Source: Halorussus amylolyticus
GTDB taxonomy: Archaea > Halobacteriota > Halobacteria > Halobacteriales > Haladaptataceae
DNA: 64,000 bases
Direction of reading: 5' to 3'
Assembly (NCBI RefSeq): GCF_004143485.2
Contig: NZ_ML974132.1
Span: forward strand, 124,001-188,000
How positions within the stretch are numbered: position 1 is the stretch's first letter; the number at the start of each line of letters is the position of its first letter. The notes beneath the pieces were generated by a model that saw only the letters and a list, made by a program, of their open reading frames with translations, searched no databases and was not told the origin of the DNA. Position numbers and translations under genes: made by a program. This document shows, one piece after another, positions 1 to 9,843 of the stretch.

Positions 1-1
1 C

Positions 2-1087
2 GAGACTCGCTTCCGGCCGCAGGCCGGAAGCGAGTACACGGTCGTCCTCAGACCCGACGCCCCGAGCAAAGTCTGGCAGACCGACGAGAGCGCACTGACG
101 GTCCGGGAGGTGTCCCAAGACCTCCCGACCGGAATCACGCTTCCGAAGGACGACGACCGCGGAGTGGGCTTCGTCGTTCGCGACAACGACGTGTACGGCC
201 ACAATCGCGGGCTGGTCGTGAACGTGGGCACGCTCGTGGACGCGAACACGAGCACGCGCCTGCTGGTCAACACGACCCAGACCGTCCGCGCCGAGCACAA
301 CTACTGGGGGGCGTCCGACGGGCCGACCCACTCCTCGCTCCACCCCGAGGGGACCGGCGACCGAATCGTGACCCGACAGGGCTGGGTCGATTTCCTGCCG
401 TCGGCCGAATCCCACGTCCGAACGCGGTACGAGCGCCCGACCGCGAACCTCACGGCGTCCCCGAGCAGTCCGGCGACCGGAGACGAAGTCACGATTTCCG
501 GGCGGGGGTCGTCCGCGCCGAACGGCGCGATTTCGAACTACCGATTCGCGACGAATCGCTCGGTCCGGACCACCGCGGACTCGGACATCGCGGTGTCGTT
601 CGAGGAACCCGGAGACCACACCGTCCGCCTGTCCGTCGAGGACGAACTGGGAATCGAGAGCGACCGGTCCGCGGCGAAGACGATTTCCGTCCGGCAGCGA
701 GAGAACGAGACCGACAGCACCGACACGACGTCGGCGACGACCTCGTCCGCGAACGAATCGGAGACGACGACCCGCGTCTCGACCCAGAACGCGGGCTTCC
801 CCCTGTCTCAGCACCCGATTTTCACCTCTATCGGGGGCCTGCTCGGGGGGGTGCTCTACGGCGTCGGACTCGCGCTCGGCGGCTACGGGACGGTCCAGAC
901 GTTCCGTTCGACTCCGGTCACCGTCGATGGCCTCACGGTCAACGGCTTCGCCGGGTTCGGCGTCCTCACGTGGGTCGTGTTCGGCCTCCTCGGCACCGAC
1001 GGCCTGCTCGGAGTCGGCGTGCGCGGCGGCCTCCTCTGGGTCGGTCTCGTGGCGCTCCTGTGGGTTCTCACGGTCCTCCGAAACTGA
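2..1087 (+). CDS. C-terminal part of a surface beta-helix/PKD-domain protein (5' truncated)
   Basis: The frame is open from the first bases of the window, so the start lies upstream. What remains is about 361 residues. The first third ends in an EHNYWG motif typical of right-handed beta-helix (NosD-like) repeats. It is followed by a PKD-type beta-sandwich (from PTANLTASPS), a Thr/Ser/Glu-rich spacer and about three hydrophobic segments near the C-terminus. Such haloarchaeal proteins are exported and anchored at the membrane. Ligand or substrate cannot be told. It is separated by about 100 bases from the next gene on the same strand, so a shared transcript is possible but not shown. Confidence 0.75.
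   Translation, partial: ETRFRPQAGSEYTVVLRPDAPSKVWQTDESALTVREVSQDLPTGITLPKDDDRGVGFVVRDNDVYGHNRGLVVNVGTLVDANTSTRLLVNTTQTVRAEHNYWGASDGPTHSSLHPEGTGDRIVTRQGWVDFLPSAESHVRTRYERPTANLTASPSSPATGDEVTISGRGSSAPNGAISNYRFATNRSVRTTADSDIAVSFEEPGDHTVRLSVEDELGIESDRSAAKTISVRQRENETDSTDTTSATTSSANESETTTRVSTQNAGFPLSQHPIFTSIGGLLGGVLYGVGLALGGYGTVQTFRSTPVTVDGLTVNGFAGFGVLTWVVFGLLGTDGLLGVGVRGGLLWVGLVALLWVLTVLRN
5..35. repeat. Perfect 14-bp inverted repeat with 3-base loop, inside coding sequence
   Basis: Positions 5-18 and 22-35 are exact reverse complements around the loop GCA. The hairpin lies inside the open frame of the beta-helix protein and is translated. It resembles other long perfect hairpins in this window, most of which are intergenic. 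Confidence 0.7.
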
Positions 1088-1187
1088 GCCATCGGCGGGC
1101 GGCGGTCGCCGGTCCGAATCCGACTTTTCTCGACGCGCTCGTCGCGTATCGTCAGAAATTATGTACGGCGAAGTGAACAGTTTCGCG

Positions 1188-2432
1188 ATGGTCCCCTCCA
1201 GACGCCGATTTCTCGAATCGCTCGGGGTCGGGCTCGCCGGTCCGTCCGTCGCCGGGTCGCTCGGCGGCGCGTCCGTCGCGGGTGTCGCCGCCGACGGCGC
1301 GGAGTCCGGTCCCGACTCCGCGACCGATTGGCCGATGGCTCGCTACGACCCCGCCGGTACCGGCCACCACCCCGACGCGTCGGGTCCGAAAGACGACGTT
1401 CGGGTCGCGTGGGCGCACGACGCGACCGATTGGTTCCTCGGCACGACTCCGCCGATTCGCCGGGGAGAGACGATACTCGCCGCCGGACACGGACTGCTCG
1501 CGCTCGACGCCGAGACCGGTGCGCGGCGGTTCGGCCACCGCGGCCCCTACCGGTCGAGTCCCGCGCGCGCCAGCACGTCGATTTACGACACCGACACGCT
1601 CGCGGTGACCGCGCCCTCCGGCGTCTTCGGCCTGAACGCCGAGGGCGGATTCGAGGTCCCCCTGCTGAATCGGTCGGTCGGCGCGGAGCGATGGGCGGGT
1701 CCCGAATCGCCCGGCGGCGGGTTCTTCGGCCCGCCGGACCCCGCGACCCCGGTCGCCGCTGACGGGACGATTTACACTGTGATTCCCGGAACGAACTCGC
1801 TCGGGGCGCTCGACCCGGACGACGGCCGCGTCCGGTGGCGAACGACGCACCACGAGGACGACCCCGTGAGCGCGGAGTTCAACAGACCCGCCGTGAAGGA
1901 CGGACTCGTCTTCCTCACGAACTGGCCCGGACAGGCGGCCGCCTATCGGGCCGACACGGGCGAGCGTCACTGGCGACGCGACCTCGGCGAGCAGACGTTA
2001 CACCCGCCGGTGGCGACCGACGAGGGCGTCGTCGTCCAGTCCCGCGAGGGAGTCTCCCTGCTCGACGCCGCCGACGGACGCACCCTCTGGGAGCGCGACC
2101 TCGACGGAAACGTGACCGAGAGCGCCCCCGCGGTCGCCGACGGAGCGATTTTCGCCGCCGACGAACGGGGGTCGCTCCACGCGCTCGATATCGAATCGGG
2201 CGAATCGCTGTGGACGACGCCGTTCGACGGCCAGACGACGCCCGTCGTGGCCGACGGCGTCGTCTACGCGGTCCGGTCGGAGTTCTCCTTGGTCGCGCTC
2301 GACGCCGAATCGGGCGAACGTCTCTTCGAGTACCGACCGTCGCAGGTCCCGCTGTCGCCGCCAATCGTCGGTGACGGCGTCCTCTACGCCGCGAACCGAG
2401 AGCGAGTCATCGCGCTGGAGGAAGCCGAATGA
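1188..2432 (+). CDS. Tat-exported PQQ-like beta-propeller repeat protein
   Basis: This 414-residue protein starts with a twin-arginine leader (SRRRFLES near residue 4, then a Gly/Ala-rich hydrophobic stretch), so it is probably exported folded. The body has repeated units of the type ALDAETG, LLDAADG and ALDIESG, the signature of PQQ-binding-like (YncE/PQQ dehydrogenase-type) beta-propellers; about seven blades can be counted. No catalytic residues for a PQQ dehydrogenase are obvious, so a binding or scaffold role is as likely. An alternative ATG at 1161 would add nine residues. The stop overlaps the next start (ATGA), which suggests translational coupling with the membrane protein downstream. 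Confidence 0.8.
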   Translation: MVPSRRRFLESLGVGLAGPSVAGSLGGASVAGVAADGAESGPDSATDWPMARYDPAGTGHHPDASGPKDDVRVAWAHDATDWFLGTTPPIRRGETILAAGHGLLALDAETGARRFGHRGPYRSSPARASTSIYDTDTLAVTAPSGVFGLNAEGGFEVPLLNRSVGAERWAGPESPGGGFFGPPDPATPVAADGTIYTVIPGTNSLGALDPDDGRVRWRTTHHEDDPVSAEFNRPAVKDGLVFLTNWPGQAAAYRADTGERHWRRDLGEQTLHPPVATDEGVVVQSREGVSLLDAADGRTLWERDLDGNVTESAPAVADGAIFAADERGSLHALDIESGESLWTTPFDGQTTPVVADGVVYAVRSEFSLVALDAESGERLFEYRPSQVPLSPPIVGDGVLYAANRERVIALEEAE

Positions 2433-3187
2433 CGCCTACCGACAGATTGACCGCCACCGCCGTACTGCGGGCCGCGGGAGCGCGTGTCCGCCGCGCTCCG
2501 CATCTCGTCGCGCCGTTCGCGCTCGCGGGGCTGGTCGTTGCGCTCGCCGACTGGCTCCGTCGGTACGACCCGATTCCGGCGGCGACGCCCGACTGGGTCG
2601 GGCGGACGCTGAGCATCCAGTACTCGATTTTCCCTCAGGGGACCGCCCGGACGGTCAGACCCGTCGGCGGACTGCTCGACCTCCGAACGCCGTACCTCGT
2701 CGGGAGCGTCGCGCTCGAACTCGTCGTCGTGCTGGCGGTCGGACTCGCGGGCTGGGCGACGATTACGCGGGCGCTCGGCACCGAGCGCCGGGTCGGCTCG
2801 CTCGCCAGATACCTCGGGGTCCTGTCGGCGATAGCCATCGCGCCCCGTCTCTTGGGGACTCCGAGCGTCGATGTCGAGAGCGTGCTCCTCGGAGTGCCGT
2901 TGGTCGTCGCCTTCTCGCTCGTGTTGGTCCACCTCTTCGCCCTTCCCGGACTGCTGGCGACCGGGCGGGGATTTCCGACCGCGCTCGCGGCAAGCGCTCG
3001 GCGGTCTCGCGGGCGGCGGTGGCCCCTGTTCTGGCTCGTCGTGGTGTTCGGCGTCGCGTCGTGGGGACTGGCGCGGGTCCCGATGGCGGGCGGGTTCCTG
3101 AGTACGGCGCTCGTCGGACCGATACACGCCGTCTCGCTCGCCGTTCTGGTCGAGCGAACCGAACCTCCCAGTCGGTCAGACGAGTAG
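2429..3187 (+). CDS. Polytopic membrane protein, function unknown
   Basis: The product has 252 residues and about five hydrophobic segments: residues ~25-42, 90-115, 128-150, 155-178 and 205-225, with Arg-rich loops between. The start ATG overlaps the stop of the beta-propeller gene by four bases, so the two are probably made together; the membrane protein could anchor or export the propeller, but this is inference. I do not recognise the family. Its 3' end overlaps the convergent gene at 3176 by 12 bases. Confidence 0.7.
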   Translation: MTPTDRLTATAVLRAAGARVRRAPHLVAPFALAGLVVALADWLRRYDPIPAATPDWVGRTLSIQYSIFPQGTARTVRPVGGLLDLRTPYLVGSVALELVVVLAVGLAGWATITRALGTERRVGSLARYLGVLSAIAIAPRLLGTPSVDVESVLLGVPLVVAFSLVLVHLFALPGLLATGRGFPTALAASARRSRGRRWPLFWLVVVFGVASWGLARVPMAGGFLSTALVGPIHAVSLAVLVERTEPPSRSDE

Positions 3188-3694
3188 CCAGTCGAGGTTC
3201 GACGCACACGTCGAGGACCCGCTCGACCCGCTCTCCTCGAACGTCATGCTGTGCTCCTGCTGTCGGTCGGTACACGCCTTGATTTCCGTCTGGGCGTGGG
3301 TCTCGTCGTCGCCGAGGTCCTCGACGATGTAGACCGTAACGTTCCCCGGCGTCCACCCGTCGATAGTCGTCGTCACCTCCTCGCCCGGTTCGACGGTGAT
3401 TCGCTGGGTCGGGATGCCGTCGTCCACCAGCGTCACGTTCCGGAACCCCTCGGGCCAGGCCAACTGCGAGAGCGTCACGAGTCGCTGCTCGCCGTTCTCG
3501 GTGGTAACCTCGAAGTTCATCAGCGACGCCGTCTGGCCGCCTTCGACGGTGTACGCGGTCACTCGGTACGTCGTGTCGTCCTCGTTCGCGACGGTCATCT
3601 CGGGCGGGGCGTCGATTACCGCCCCGCCGACGACGGAGAATCCGCCGAGGAGGGCGACGCCAGCGAGGAGGACAATCGTCCGTCGGGAGACCAT
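3176..3694 (-). CDS. Membrane-anchored secreted protein with an N-terminal signal/anchor, unknown function
   Basis: The start was chosen at ATG 3694 because the protein then begins MVSRRTIVLLAGVALLGG, a clean signal or anchor segment; upstream in-frame codons are Arg/Pro/Thr-rich and unlikely to be translated. The 172-residue product has a beta-rich, Asp/Glu-rich ectodomain and two Cys residues near the C-terminus. No family recognised. It is convergent with, and overlaps by 12 bases, the membrane protein gene ending at 3187. Confidence 0.65.
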   Translation of the reverse strand: MVSRRTIVLLAGVALLGGFSVVGGAVIDAPPEMTVANEDDTTYRVTAYTVEGGQTASLMNFEVTTENGEQRLVTLSQLAWPEGFRNVTLVDDGIPTQRITVEPGEEVTTTIDGWTPGNVTVYIVEDLGDDETHAQTEIKACTDRQQEHSMTFEESGSSGSSTCASNLDWLLV

Positions 3695-3829
3695 GTCGGT
3701 ACTGTAACTGGTGGTGCGAAAATAAGTCTCCGGTTTCGGCGGCGTGGTGGCGAGGAGACGCCTTGAACGCACCGACGCCGAAACGCAATCGTCCGACACT
3801 GACCTGCTCAGCCCCCGACACTGACCCGC

Positions 3830-6800
3830 TCAGTCTCCCGACGCCGACCCGAGCGGGTCGGCGTCGGGGTCAGGTCCGACCGGCGTCACCCGGACGCTGG
3901 CGACCTTGTACTCGGGAATGCCGCTAATCGGGTCCACGGTGTCCTCCTGAGTCAGGGCGTTGACCGCGCCGTGGGCGAAGTGCATCGGGACGAACACCAC
4001 GCCGGGTCCGGGTCGGTCGGTGACTTGCGCTCGCACGACGATTTCGCCGCGCTTCGACTCGACCTGGACGTACTCGTCGTCGGTCACCCCGAGCGTCTCG
4101 GCGGTCTCGGGGTGAATCTCCACGAAGCTCTCGCCGACGTGGGACATCAGGCCCTCGACTCGCCGGGTGAGCGTCCCGGTGTGGAAGTGGTACAGCACCC
4201 GGCCCGAACTCAGCGTCAGGGGGTACTCCTCGCCGGGGAGTTCGCCGGGTTCGCCCATGTCGGCCGGGACGAACCGGGCCTTGCCGTCCTCGAAGTTGAA
4301 GCCGTCGTCGTAGAGGTACGGCGTTCCGGGGTGGTCGTCGTCGGGGCAGGGCCACTGAAGCCCGCCCTCCGATTCGAGTCGGTCGTGGGAGATGCCGCCG
4401 TAGATGGGCGAGAGCGACGAGAGTTCGTCCATCACGTCGGCGGGGTGGTCGTACGCCCAGTCGAAGCCGAGTCGGTTCGCGAGGTCCTGTAGAATCTCCC
4501 AGTCGGGCCGGGCGTCTCCCGGCGCGTCGAGCGCCTTCCCGACGAGCTGGACCCGGCGCTCGGTGTTCGTGAACGTGCCGTCCTTCTCGGCGAACGACGC
4601 CGCGGGCAGGACCACGTCGGCGTACTCGGCGGTCTCGGTCACGAAGATGTCCTGCACGACCAGGAAGTCGAGGTCGGCCAGCACCTCGCGGGCGTCGTCG
4701 ATGTCGGGTTCGGACAGCGCGGGGTTCTCGCCCATCACGTACATTCCCCTGACGTTGCCCTTCTCGGCCTCCGCGAACGTCTCGGGCACCGTGAGTCCGA
4801 TTTCGTCGGGCGGGCGCACGCCCCACGCGGCCTCGAACGAGTCGAGCACATCGGGGTCGGTCACGTCCTGATACCCCGGGAGCGTGTTGGGGAGCGTGCC
4901 CACGTCGCCGCCTCCGCCTTGGACGTTGTTGTGGCCGCGAAACGGCGACAGGCCCGCGTTCGGCTTGCCGATGTGGCCCGTCACGAGCGCGAGGTTCGCG
5001 AGCGCGAGGACGTTCTGCGTGCCGTGGGAGTGCTGGGTCATCCCCATCGCCCACCCGAAGACGCAGGTGTCGGCGGTCGCGATGGTCTCGGCGGCGCGCG
5101 CCAGTTCTTCGGGCGGCACGCCAGCGAGTCGCTCGACCGCCTCGGGCGTGAACGGTTCGACCTTCTCGGCGAGTTCCGCGAAGTTGTGGGTGTGGGCCTC
5201 CACGAACGCCTCGTCGTGGAGGTCGTTCTCGATGACGTATCTCGTGAGACCGTTTATCCACGCCACGTCGAACCCGGGCGTCACCCGCGAGTACTGGGTC
5301 GCGTGTTCGGCGATACCGACCTTCCGGGGGTCGAAGACGAACAGGTCCGCGCCGTCCCGGACGTTCTGCTTGATGCGAGTCGCCAGCACCGGGTGGCTCT
5401 CGGTGGTGTTCGACCCCGTGATGAGATAGCAGTCGGTGTTGGCCACGTCCTCGATGCGGTTGGTCATCGCGCCGTACCCCACCGTCTGGAGGAGCGCGGC
5501 GACCGTCGAGGAGTGACACAGTCGCGCGCAGTTGTCGATGTTCTTCGTCCCGAGGACCTGCCGGGCGAACTTCTGCATCAGGTAGTCCTCCTCGTTCGTG
5601 CACTTCGAGGAGGCGAAACACGAGACCGCGTCGGGTCCCGAGTCGTCGATAATCCCGCTCAGTCCGTCGGCCACGCGGTCGAGCGCCTCGTCCCACGACG
5701 CCTCCCGGAAGCCGTCGCCGTCCCGAATCAGCGGCGTCGTGAGCCGACCGTCGCTGTTCGCGAACTCGTAGCCGAACTTCCCCTTCACGCAGGTCGAGAA
5801 GTCGTTCGCGGGCGCGGCCGACTCGTCGGCCGCGCGAACGCCCAGCACCTCGTCGTCGGTCGAGTACACCTCGAACCGACAGCCGACCGCGCAGTAGCCA
5901 CAGGTGGTCTCGGTTCGATTCAATTTGCCGAGTCGGTAGTCGCCGATTCGCTTGGCAACGTCGAACAGGACTCCCTCGGGGAGCGTGCTGGCGGCGGCGC
6001 TCTCGGCGGCGTGTTCGGCGGTCAGGAGCGCCTTCTCGCCCGCTTCTCGGGCTTTCGCGCCTGCCCGTCGCTTCGCCCGCGCCATCATCCCCGCGACGCC
6101 GGACTGCGCCGCCGATTCCGCGGCGGAATCGGCGGCGTTTTCGCCGCTTTCGCCCCCACGACCGTCGCGACTGCCCCCGCGACCCCGACGCTTGCCGCGA
6201 TTCGGCGCGTCTGACGTGTCGGCGGTCTCGGCGGGAACGTGTTCGACGACTTCGCCGACAGAGTTCTTCTGCGTGAATCCGGGTATCGGGAGCGTGGAGG
6301 CGTCGGCGAGACCCTTCTCGACCAGCGACCCGGTGGGACACACCGTGGCGCAGTGGCCGCACGAGACGCACGTCGAGTCCTCCATCGTCTCGGCGTCGCT
6401 CTGGAATCCGATACGGGTGTCGTCGCCCGACCCCTCGATTCGGAGGACGCCCTCGACCTGCACGTCGTTGCAGGCTTCGACGCACCGATTGCAGAGGATG
6501 CACTTGTTGCGGTCGATTTGGATGAACGGCGAGGAGTCGTCGATTGGTTCGTAGCTCCCCCGGTCGTCGAGGACGCCGTACCGCGGGTGAGACACGTCGT
6601 TGTCGATGGCGGCGTCCTGAAGCTCGCACCGGCCGTTCTTCCCGCAGGTGGTACACCGGAGGTTGTGGTCCGAGAGCACGAGGTCGAGATTCACGTCGCG
6701 GGCCTCGGTCGCGGCGGGCGCGTCGGTGCTGACCGAGAGGCCCTCCTCGACCGGGAAGCTACACGCCGGGACGAGACCGTGGGCGTCGGTCTCGACCATG

Positions 6801-7117
6801 CAGGTCCGACACTCGCTCCGCGGGCCGATTTCGTCGCCCCGGTCGTAGTGACAGAGCGCAGGCACGTCGCCGTCGGCTCCCGCGGTCTCGACCGCGTCGA
6901 TGAGGGTCGCGCCCGATTTGACGGCGACCGCTTCGCCGTCTATCGTGAGGTGGACCAGTCCGGGGCGTGCATCGAGGTTTGCGTCCACGCCCTCGCGGCA
7001 CTCGGGCCGAATCTCGGGGTCGTTCGCGGTTCCGGGCGCGAACGACTCGGTCAACGGACTGCTCGGTCGCGGGTCCGCCACGTCCGGAACTCGGGGAAGC
7101 GGGTCGTCGGAACTCAT
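3830..7117 (-). CDS. fdhA: Formate dehydrogenase catalytic (alpha) subunit, molybdopterin iron-sulfur protein
   Basis: A 1095-residue cytosolic-type formate dehydrogenase. In order: an N-terminal [2Fe-2S] domain (Cys89, 103, 106, 119), a NuoG-like His-Cys3 cluster (His151, Cys155, 158, 164), two [4Fe-4S] ferredoxin motifs (Cys206-216 and 250-260), a Gly/Ser/Ala-rich linker (~295-380), then the molybdopterin oxidoreductase fold with its own [4Fe-4S] (Cys406, 409, 413, 443). ARLCHSST places Cys534-His535 where formate dehydrogenases carry Sec/Cys as metal ligand and the catalytic His. A molybdopterin dinucleotide-binding domain closes the protein. The start overlaps the NuoF-like stop (ATGA). 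Expected reaction: formate to CO2, electrons passed to the NuoF-like partner and NAD+. Confidence 0.92.
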   Translation of the reverse strand: MSSDDPLPRVPDVADPRPSSPLTESFAPGTANDPEIRPECREGVDANLDARPGLVHLTIDGEAVAVKSGATLIDAVETAGADGDVPALCHYDRGDEIGPRSECRTCMVETDAHGLVPACSFPVEEGLSVSTDAPAATEARDVNLDLVLSDHNLRCTTCGKNGRCELQDAAIDNDVSHPRYGVLDDRGSYEPIDDSSPFIQIDRNKCILCNRCVEACNDVQVEGVLRIEGSGDDTRIGFQSDAETMEDSTCVSCGHCATVCPTGSLVEKGLADASTLPIPGFTQKNSVGEVVEHVPAETADTSDAPNRGKRRGRGGSRDGRGGESGENAADSAAESAAQSGVAGMMARAKRRAGAKAREAGEKALLTAEHAAESAAASTLPEGVLFDVAKRIGDYRLGKLNRTETTCGYCAVGCRFEVYSTDDEVLGVRAADESAAPANDFSTCVKGKFGYEFANSDGRLTTPLIRDGDGFREASWDEALDRVADGLSGIIDDSGPDAVSCFASSKCTNEEDYLMQKFARQVLGTKNIDNCARLCHSSTVAALLQTVGYGAMTNRIEDVANTDCYLITGSNTTESHPVLATRIKQNVRDGADLFVFDPRKVGIAEHATQYSRVTPGFDVAWINGLTRYVIENDLHDEAFVEAHTHNFAELAEKVEPFTPEAVERLAGVPPEELARAAETIATADTCVFGWAMGMTQHSHGTQNVLALANLALVTGHIGKPNAGLSPFRGHNNVQGGGGDVGTLPNTLPGYQDVTDPDVLDSFEAAWGVRPPDEIGLTVPETFAEAEKGNVRGMYVMGENPALSEPDIDDAREVLADLDFLVVQDIFVTETAEYADVVLPAASFAEKDGTFTNTERRVQLVGKALDAPGDARPDWEILQDLANRLGFDWAYDHPADVMDELSSLSPIYGGISHDRLESEGGLQWPCPDDDHPGTPYLYDDGFNFEDGKARFVPADMGEPGELPGEEYPLTLSSGRVLYHFHTGTLTRRVEGLMSHVGESFVEIHPETAETLGVTDDEYVQVESKRGEIVVRAQVTDRPGPGVVFVPMHFAHGAVNALTQEDTVDPISGIPEYKVASVRVTPVGPDPDADPLGSASGD

Positions 7118-8773
7118 CGTCCACCTCGGTCGCACGCGCCGCTCGGACACCGACCGTCGGCGTGGGCGGCGAACTCGGCGTCGAACTCCGCTATCGCCGT
7201 CGCGACCGGCCGCGCGGCGGCCTGTCCGAACTCGCAGATACTCGTCTCGCCCACCACGCGAGCCAGTTCGCCGAGTTTCTCGCGGCGGTACGCGCCGTCG
7301 TACACCTCCCGGAGCAGGTCGGTGAGCTGTTTCGACCCCTCGCGGCAGGGGACACACCGGCCGCAGTTCTCCTCGCGGGCGAACTTGGTTCGGGTTCCGG
7401 CCACCGCGACCGGGCACGCGTCGTCGCCGAACAGTTCGACCGCGCCTTCGGTTCCGAGTCCGGCCCCGCGGAGGGCGGGGGCCGACGCTGGAACGTCGAG
7501 GTCGCGGGTGAGACCGCCGAACTGGCCGCCCACGACCGCCAGCTTGAACGATTCTGTCACCCCGTCCGCACCTCCGTCGGCGAGCGCGTTCCGCGCGTTC
7601 GCCAGTTCGCTCCCGGTCGAGAGTTCGACGGTCGCGGGGGGGGGGGCCGCGGGGGGGGGGGCCCGGGGGGGGGGGGGGGGCGGGGGGGGGGGGGGGGGGG
7701 GGGGGGGCCCCCGCGGATCGCTCGCGGGCGCCCGCGCGCGGGGGCGCGGCCCCCGCGACCGTGACGAGTCTGGTTCCCGGGTCGGCGTCGTCGGGGTCGA
7801 ACGCCTCCGGACGGACAAGCGCCTCTCGCACCTGCGCGAGGGTCCGGGGCGTGTGAATCACGGTCGGGCGACCGTGAAGCCCGTACTCGCCGGGACCCGG
7901 CGGACCGCGTCTGGCTTCGAGGCGGTCGGCACCTTCCATGGCTTCGAGCGCCATCGTCGGTTCGCCCGCAGTGTACGCGTCCGGCCCGGTCACGACCTGG
8001 ACGCTCGCGGCGTCGTCGCGAGCACGTGCGAGCGCGGCGGCGGCCTCGCGGACGCGCTCGCGTGCGAGCGCGTCCGACTCGTTCAGATAGACGACCACCT
8101 CGTCGGCTTCCGCGACCCGGCGGACCGCGAGCGCGGCGTCGAGGACCGCGAGCGGCGCGCTTTCGAGCAGGAGTCGGTCTCCGAGCGCGTTCGGGTCGGC
8201 GTCGTTCGCGTTGACCGCGACCACCGACTCGCCCGGCGCGTCGCGTGCGGTCGTCCACAGGTCGGCGACCGACTCGTCGGTGGCTCCGTCGCCGCGACCC
8301 CGGCCGAGCAGGCCGAGTTCGCGAACCGCGTCGAGCGCGCTCTCGGGCGATTCGTCGGCGACCGACCCGGCCGTCTCGCGATACGCGTCGAAGTCGGTCG
8401 GGTCGGTCCACCCCGACCGCGAGAGGACCGAGCGCCGACCGACCGCGAGCGGTCCCGACTCCGGAATCGGGAGCGACGGGGTTTCGGGGGCGTGCTCGAC
8501 CACGGCGTGTGCGCTCTCCGTCGGGAGGTCGCCGCCCTCCAGCGTCGAGACGATTTCGCGCGCGTCCTCGGGGGTAGCGTTCGCGTGAAACGCGGTCGTC
8601 CCGTCGAGCGTGGCGAGTAAGAGGGGTGCGAGCGAATCCGCGCCCGTGGGACCGGTCTCGACGACTCGAACGTCGCTCGCGGCGTCGGCCGCCGCCGCGT
8701 GGACCGCTCCGGGGCGAGCGGTCACCCGACCGGAGACGCGAACGACGGCCGATGGGTGTGCGTGTGACCTCAT
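7114..8773 (-). CDS. NuoF-like NADH-binding subunit of formate dehydrogenase, frame broken by a poly-G tract
   Basis: The first ~340 codons (from ATG 8773) and the last ~170 codons (ending 7114) are both NuoF (51-kDa complex I subunit)-like but lie in different frames. The N-part ends in a stretch resembling the loop after the FMN/NADH fold (PTVIHTPRTLAQV); the C-part carries the cluster motif ENCGRCVPCREGSKQL and the helical [4Fe-4S] domain. Between them, 7637-7750 is almost pure G/C homopolymer and encodes only Pro/Ala/Arg. Removing it would join VTVAG to ATVELSTG, as expected for the family. I infer an intact gene damaged in the assembly. Its FMN loop (GRGRGDGATDES) is degenerate compared with complex I. 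Confidence 0.75.
7637..7750. other. Poly-G/C low-complexity tract, probable sequencing or assembly artefact
   Basis: About 114 bases made of G runs up to 27 long, interrupted by short C and CG blocks. It sits in the middle of a conserved NuoF-like gene, shifts its frame, and ends in mirror-like flanks (GGTCGCGGGGG and CCCCCGCGACC). No natural haloarchaeal protein segment would need it. Runs of G are a known failure product of two-colour sequencing chemistry or gap filling. Confidence 0.75.
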
Positions 8774-8862
8774 TGGTTCTGTTGTACCGTACCGTGGCGG
8801 CCCCGAACGAAAAACGTTACCACGCGACAGGGCAGGCGGCGGCCCTCGTATCCGCCCCGGTG

Positions 8863-9729
8863 TCAGACTACCAGCGCGATGCCGCCGAGAATCGCGAGTC
8901 CGCCGAGACCGATGCAGACGCCCCAGAAGGGCACCCGCTCGACGACTCGCATCAGCGCGTCGATAGTGAGGTAGCCGACGACTGCGGCGCTCGCGAGCGC
9001 GAGGACCGCGGGCACGGGCGCGACCCCCGGCACGCCGCCGGTCGCGAGCGTGAGCGCGCCCGCGCCGAGCGCGGCCGGAATCGACAGCAGAAAGGAGAGT
9101 CGAAACGACGAGGGGCCGTCGTGGCCCCGGAACAGGAGCGCCGAGGCGGTCGTCCCCGACCGCGAGACGCCGGGGAGGATGGCCAGCCCCTGTAACGCGC
9201 CGACCAGCACGGCGTCCACCAGATTCGGGGCGTCTCGACCGCCGAACTCGACACCGCCAGACTTCGACTGGCGAGGGTCGCGCTCGCTTCGCTCGCGCTC
9301 ACCGCTGTCAGCGACCCGAAGAAGGACTCCGGTCCCGACGAGCAGGACCCCGACCAGCGCGACGAACGCCCCACCGGTCAGCGCCGACATCGCGGCTTCG
9401 AGCGTGGTGAGCGCCGCGATTCCCACCACGCCCGTCGCGAGCGTGGCGACGGCCAGAAACGAGAGGGTAGCGTGTTCATCCCCGAACGCCGAGTCGGGTC
9501 GCCACGCCGGAAGTCCGGCGAGCACCTCGCGGAGTTCGTCGCGGTAGTACGCCGTGGCCGAAATCGCGGTTCCGACGTGGAGGAACAGCGAGAACTGGAC
9601 CGCGGCCTCGGGCGACGACCCCAGCGCGGTCAGAAAGACGGTGATGTTGCCCTCGCTGGAGATGGGCAACCACTCGAAAATCCCCTGGAGGACGCCAGCG
9701 ACGAGCGCGACGAGCGTGGCCCTGTCCAT
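8863..9729 (-). CDS. uppP: Undecaprenyl/polyprenyl-diphosphatase UppP (BacA family)
   Basis: This 288-residue polytopic membrane protein has both BacA/UppP signatures: FEWLPISSEGN near residue 18, with the conserved Glu-rich catalytic region, and PGVSRSGTT near residue 185. It removes one phosphate from polyprenyl diphosphate to recycle the lipid carrier used for glycan transfer; in archaea the carrier is dolichol-like. An Arg/Glu/Ser-rich loop at ~143-175 is longer than in bacterial proteins. Two cis-prenyltransferase genes that make such lipids lie at 26.2 and 27.8 kb. Confidence 0.92.
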   Translation of the reverse strand: MDRATLVALVAGVLQGIFEWLPISSEGNITVFLTALGSSPEAAVQFSLFLHVGTAISATAYYRDELREVLAGLPAWRPDSAFGDEHATLSFLAVATLATGVVGIAALTTLEAAMSALTGGAFVALVGVLLVGTGVLLRVADSGERERSERDPRQSKSGGVEFGGRDAPNLVDAVLVGALQGLAILPGVSRSGTTASALLFRGHDGPSSFRLSFLLSIPAALGAGALTLATGGVPGVAPVPAVLALASAAVVGYLTIDALMRVVERVPFWGVCIGLGGLAILGGIALVV

Positions 9730-9843
9730 GGTGGACCGCGACGGGCCGAGGTCAAAGTTGGTTCGGTTCTCGTCGTCGCAAAATCAGTTCGTTCTCGTCG
9801 AAGGGTTCGCTCTCGGCAAACTCGGTTCGCTCTCGTCACGGCG

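Noticed and set aside
3830-8773. A single 1647-residue fusion of NuoF-like and formate dehydrogenase sequence
   Set aside because: The join exists only because the poly-G tract shifts the frame; between the parts the translation is Arg/Pro-rich nonsense, and a proper overlapping start (ATGA at 7114-7117) shows two genes.
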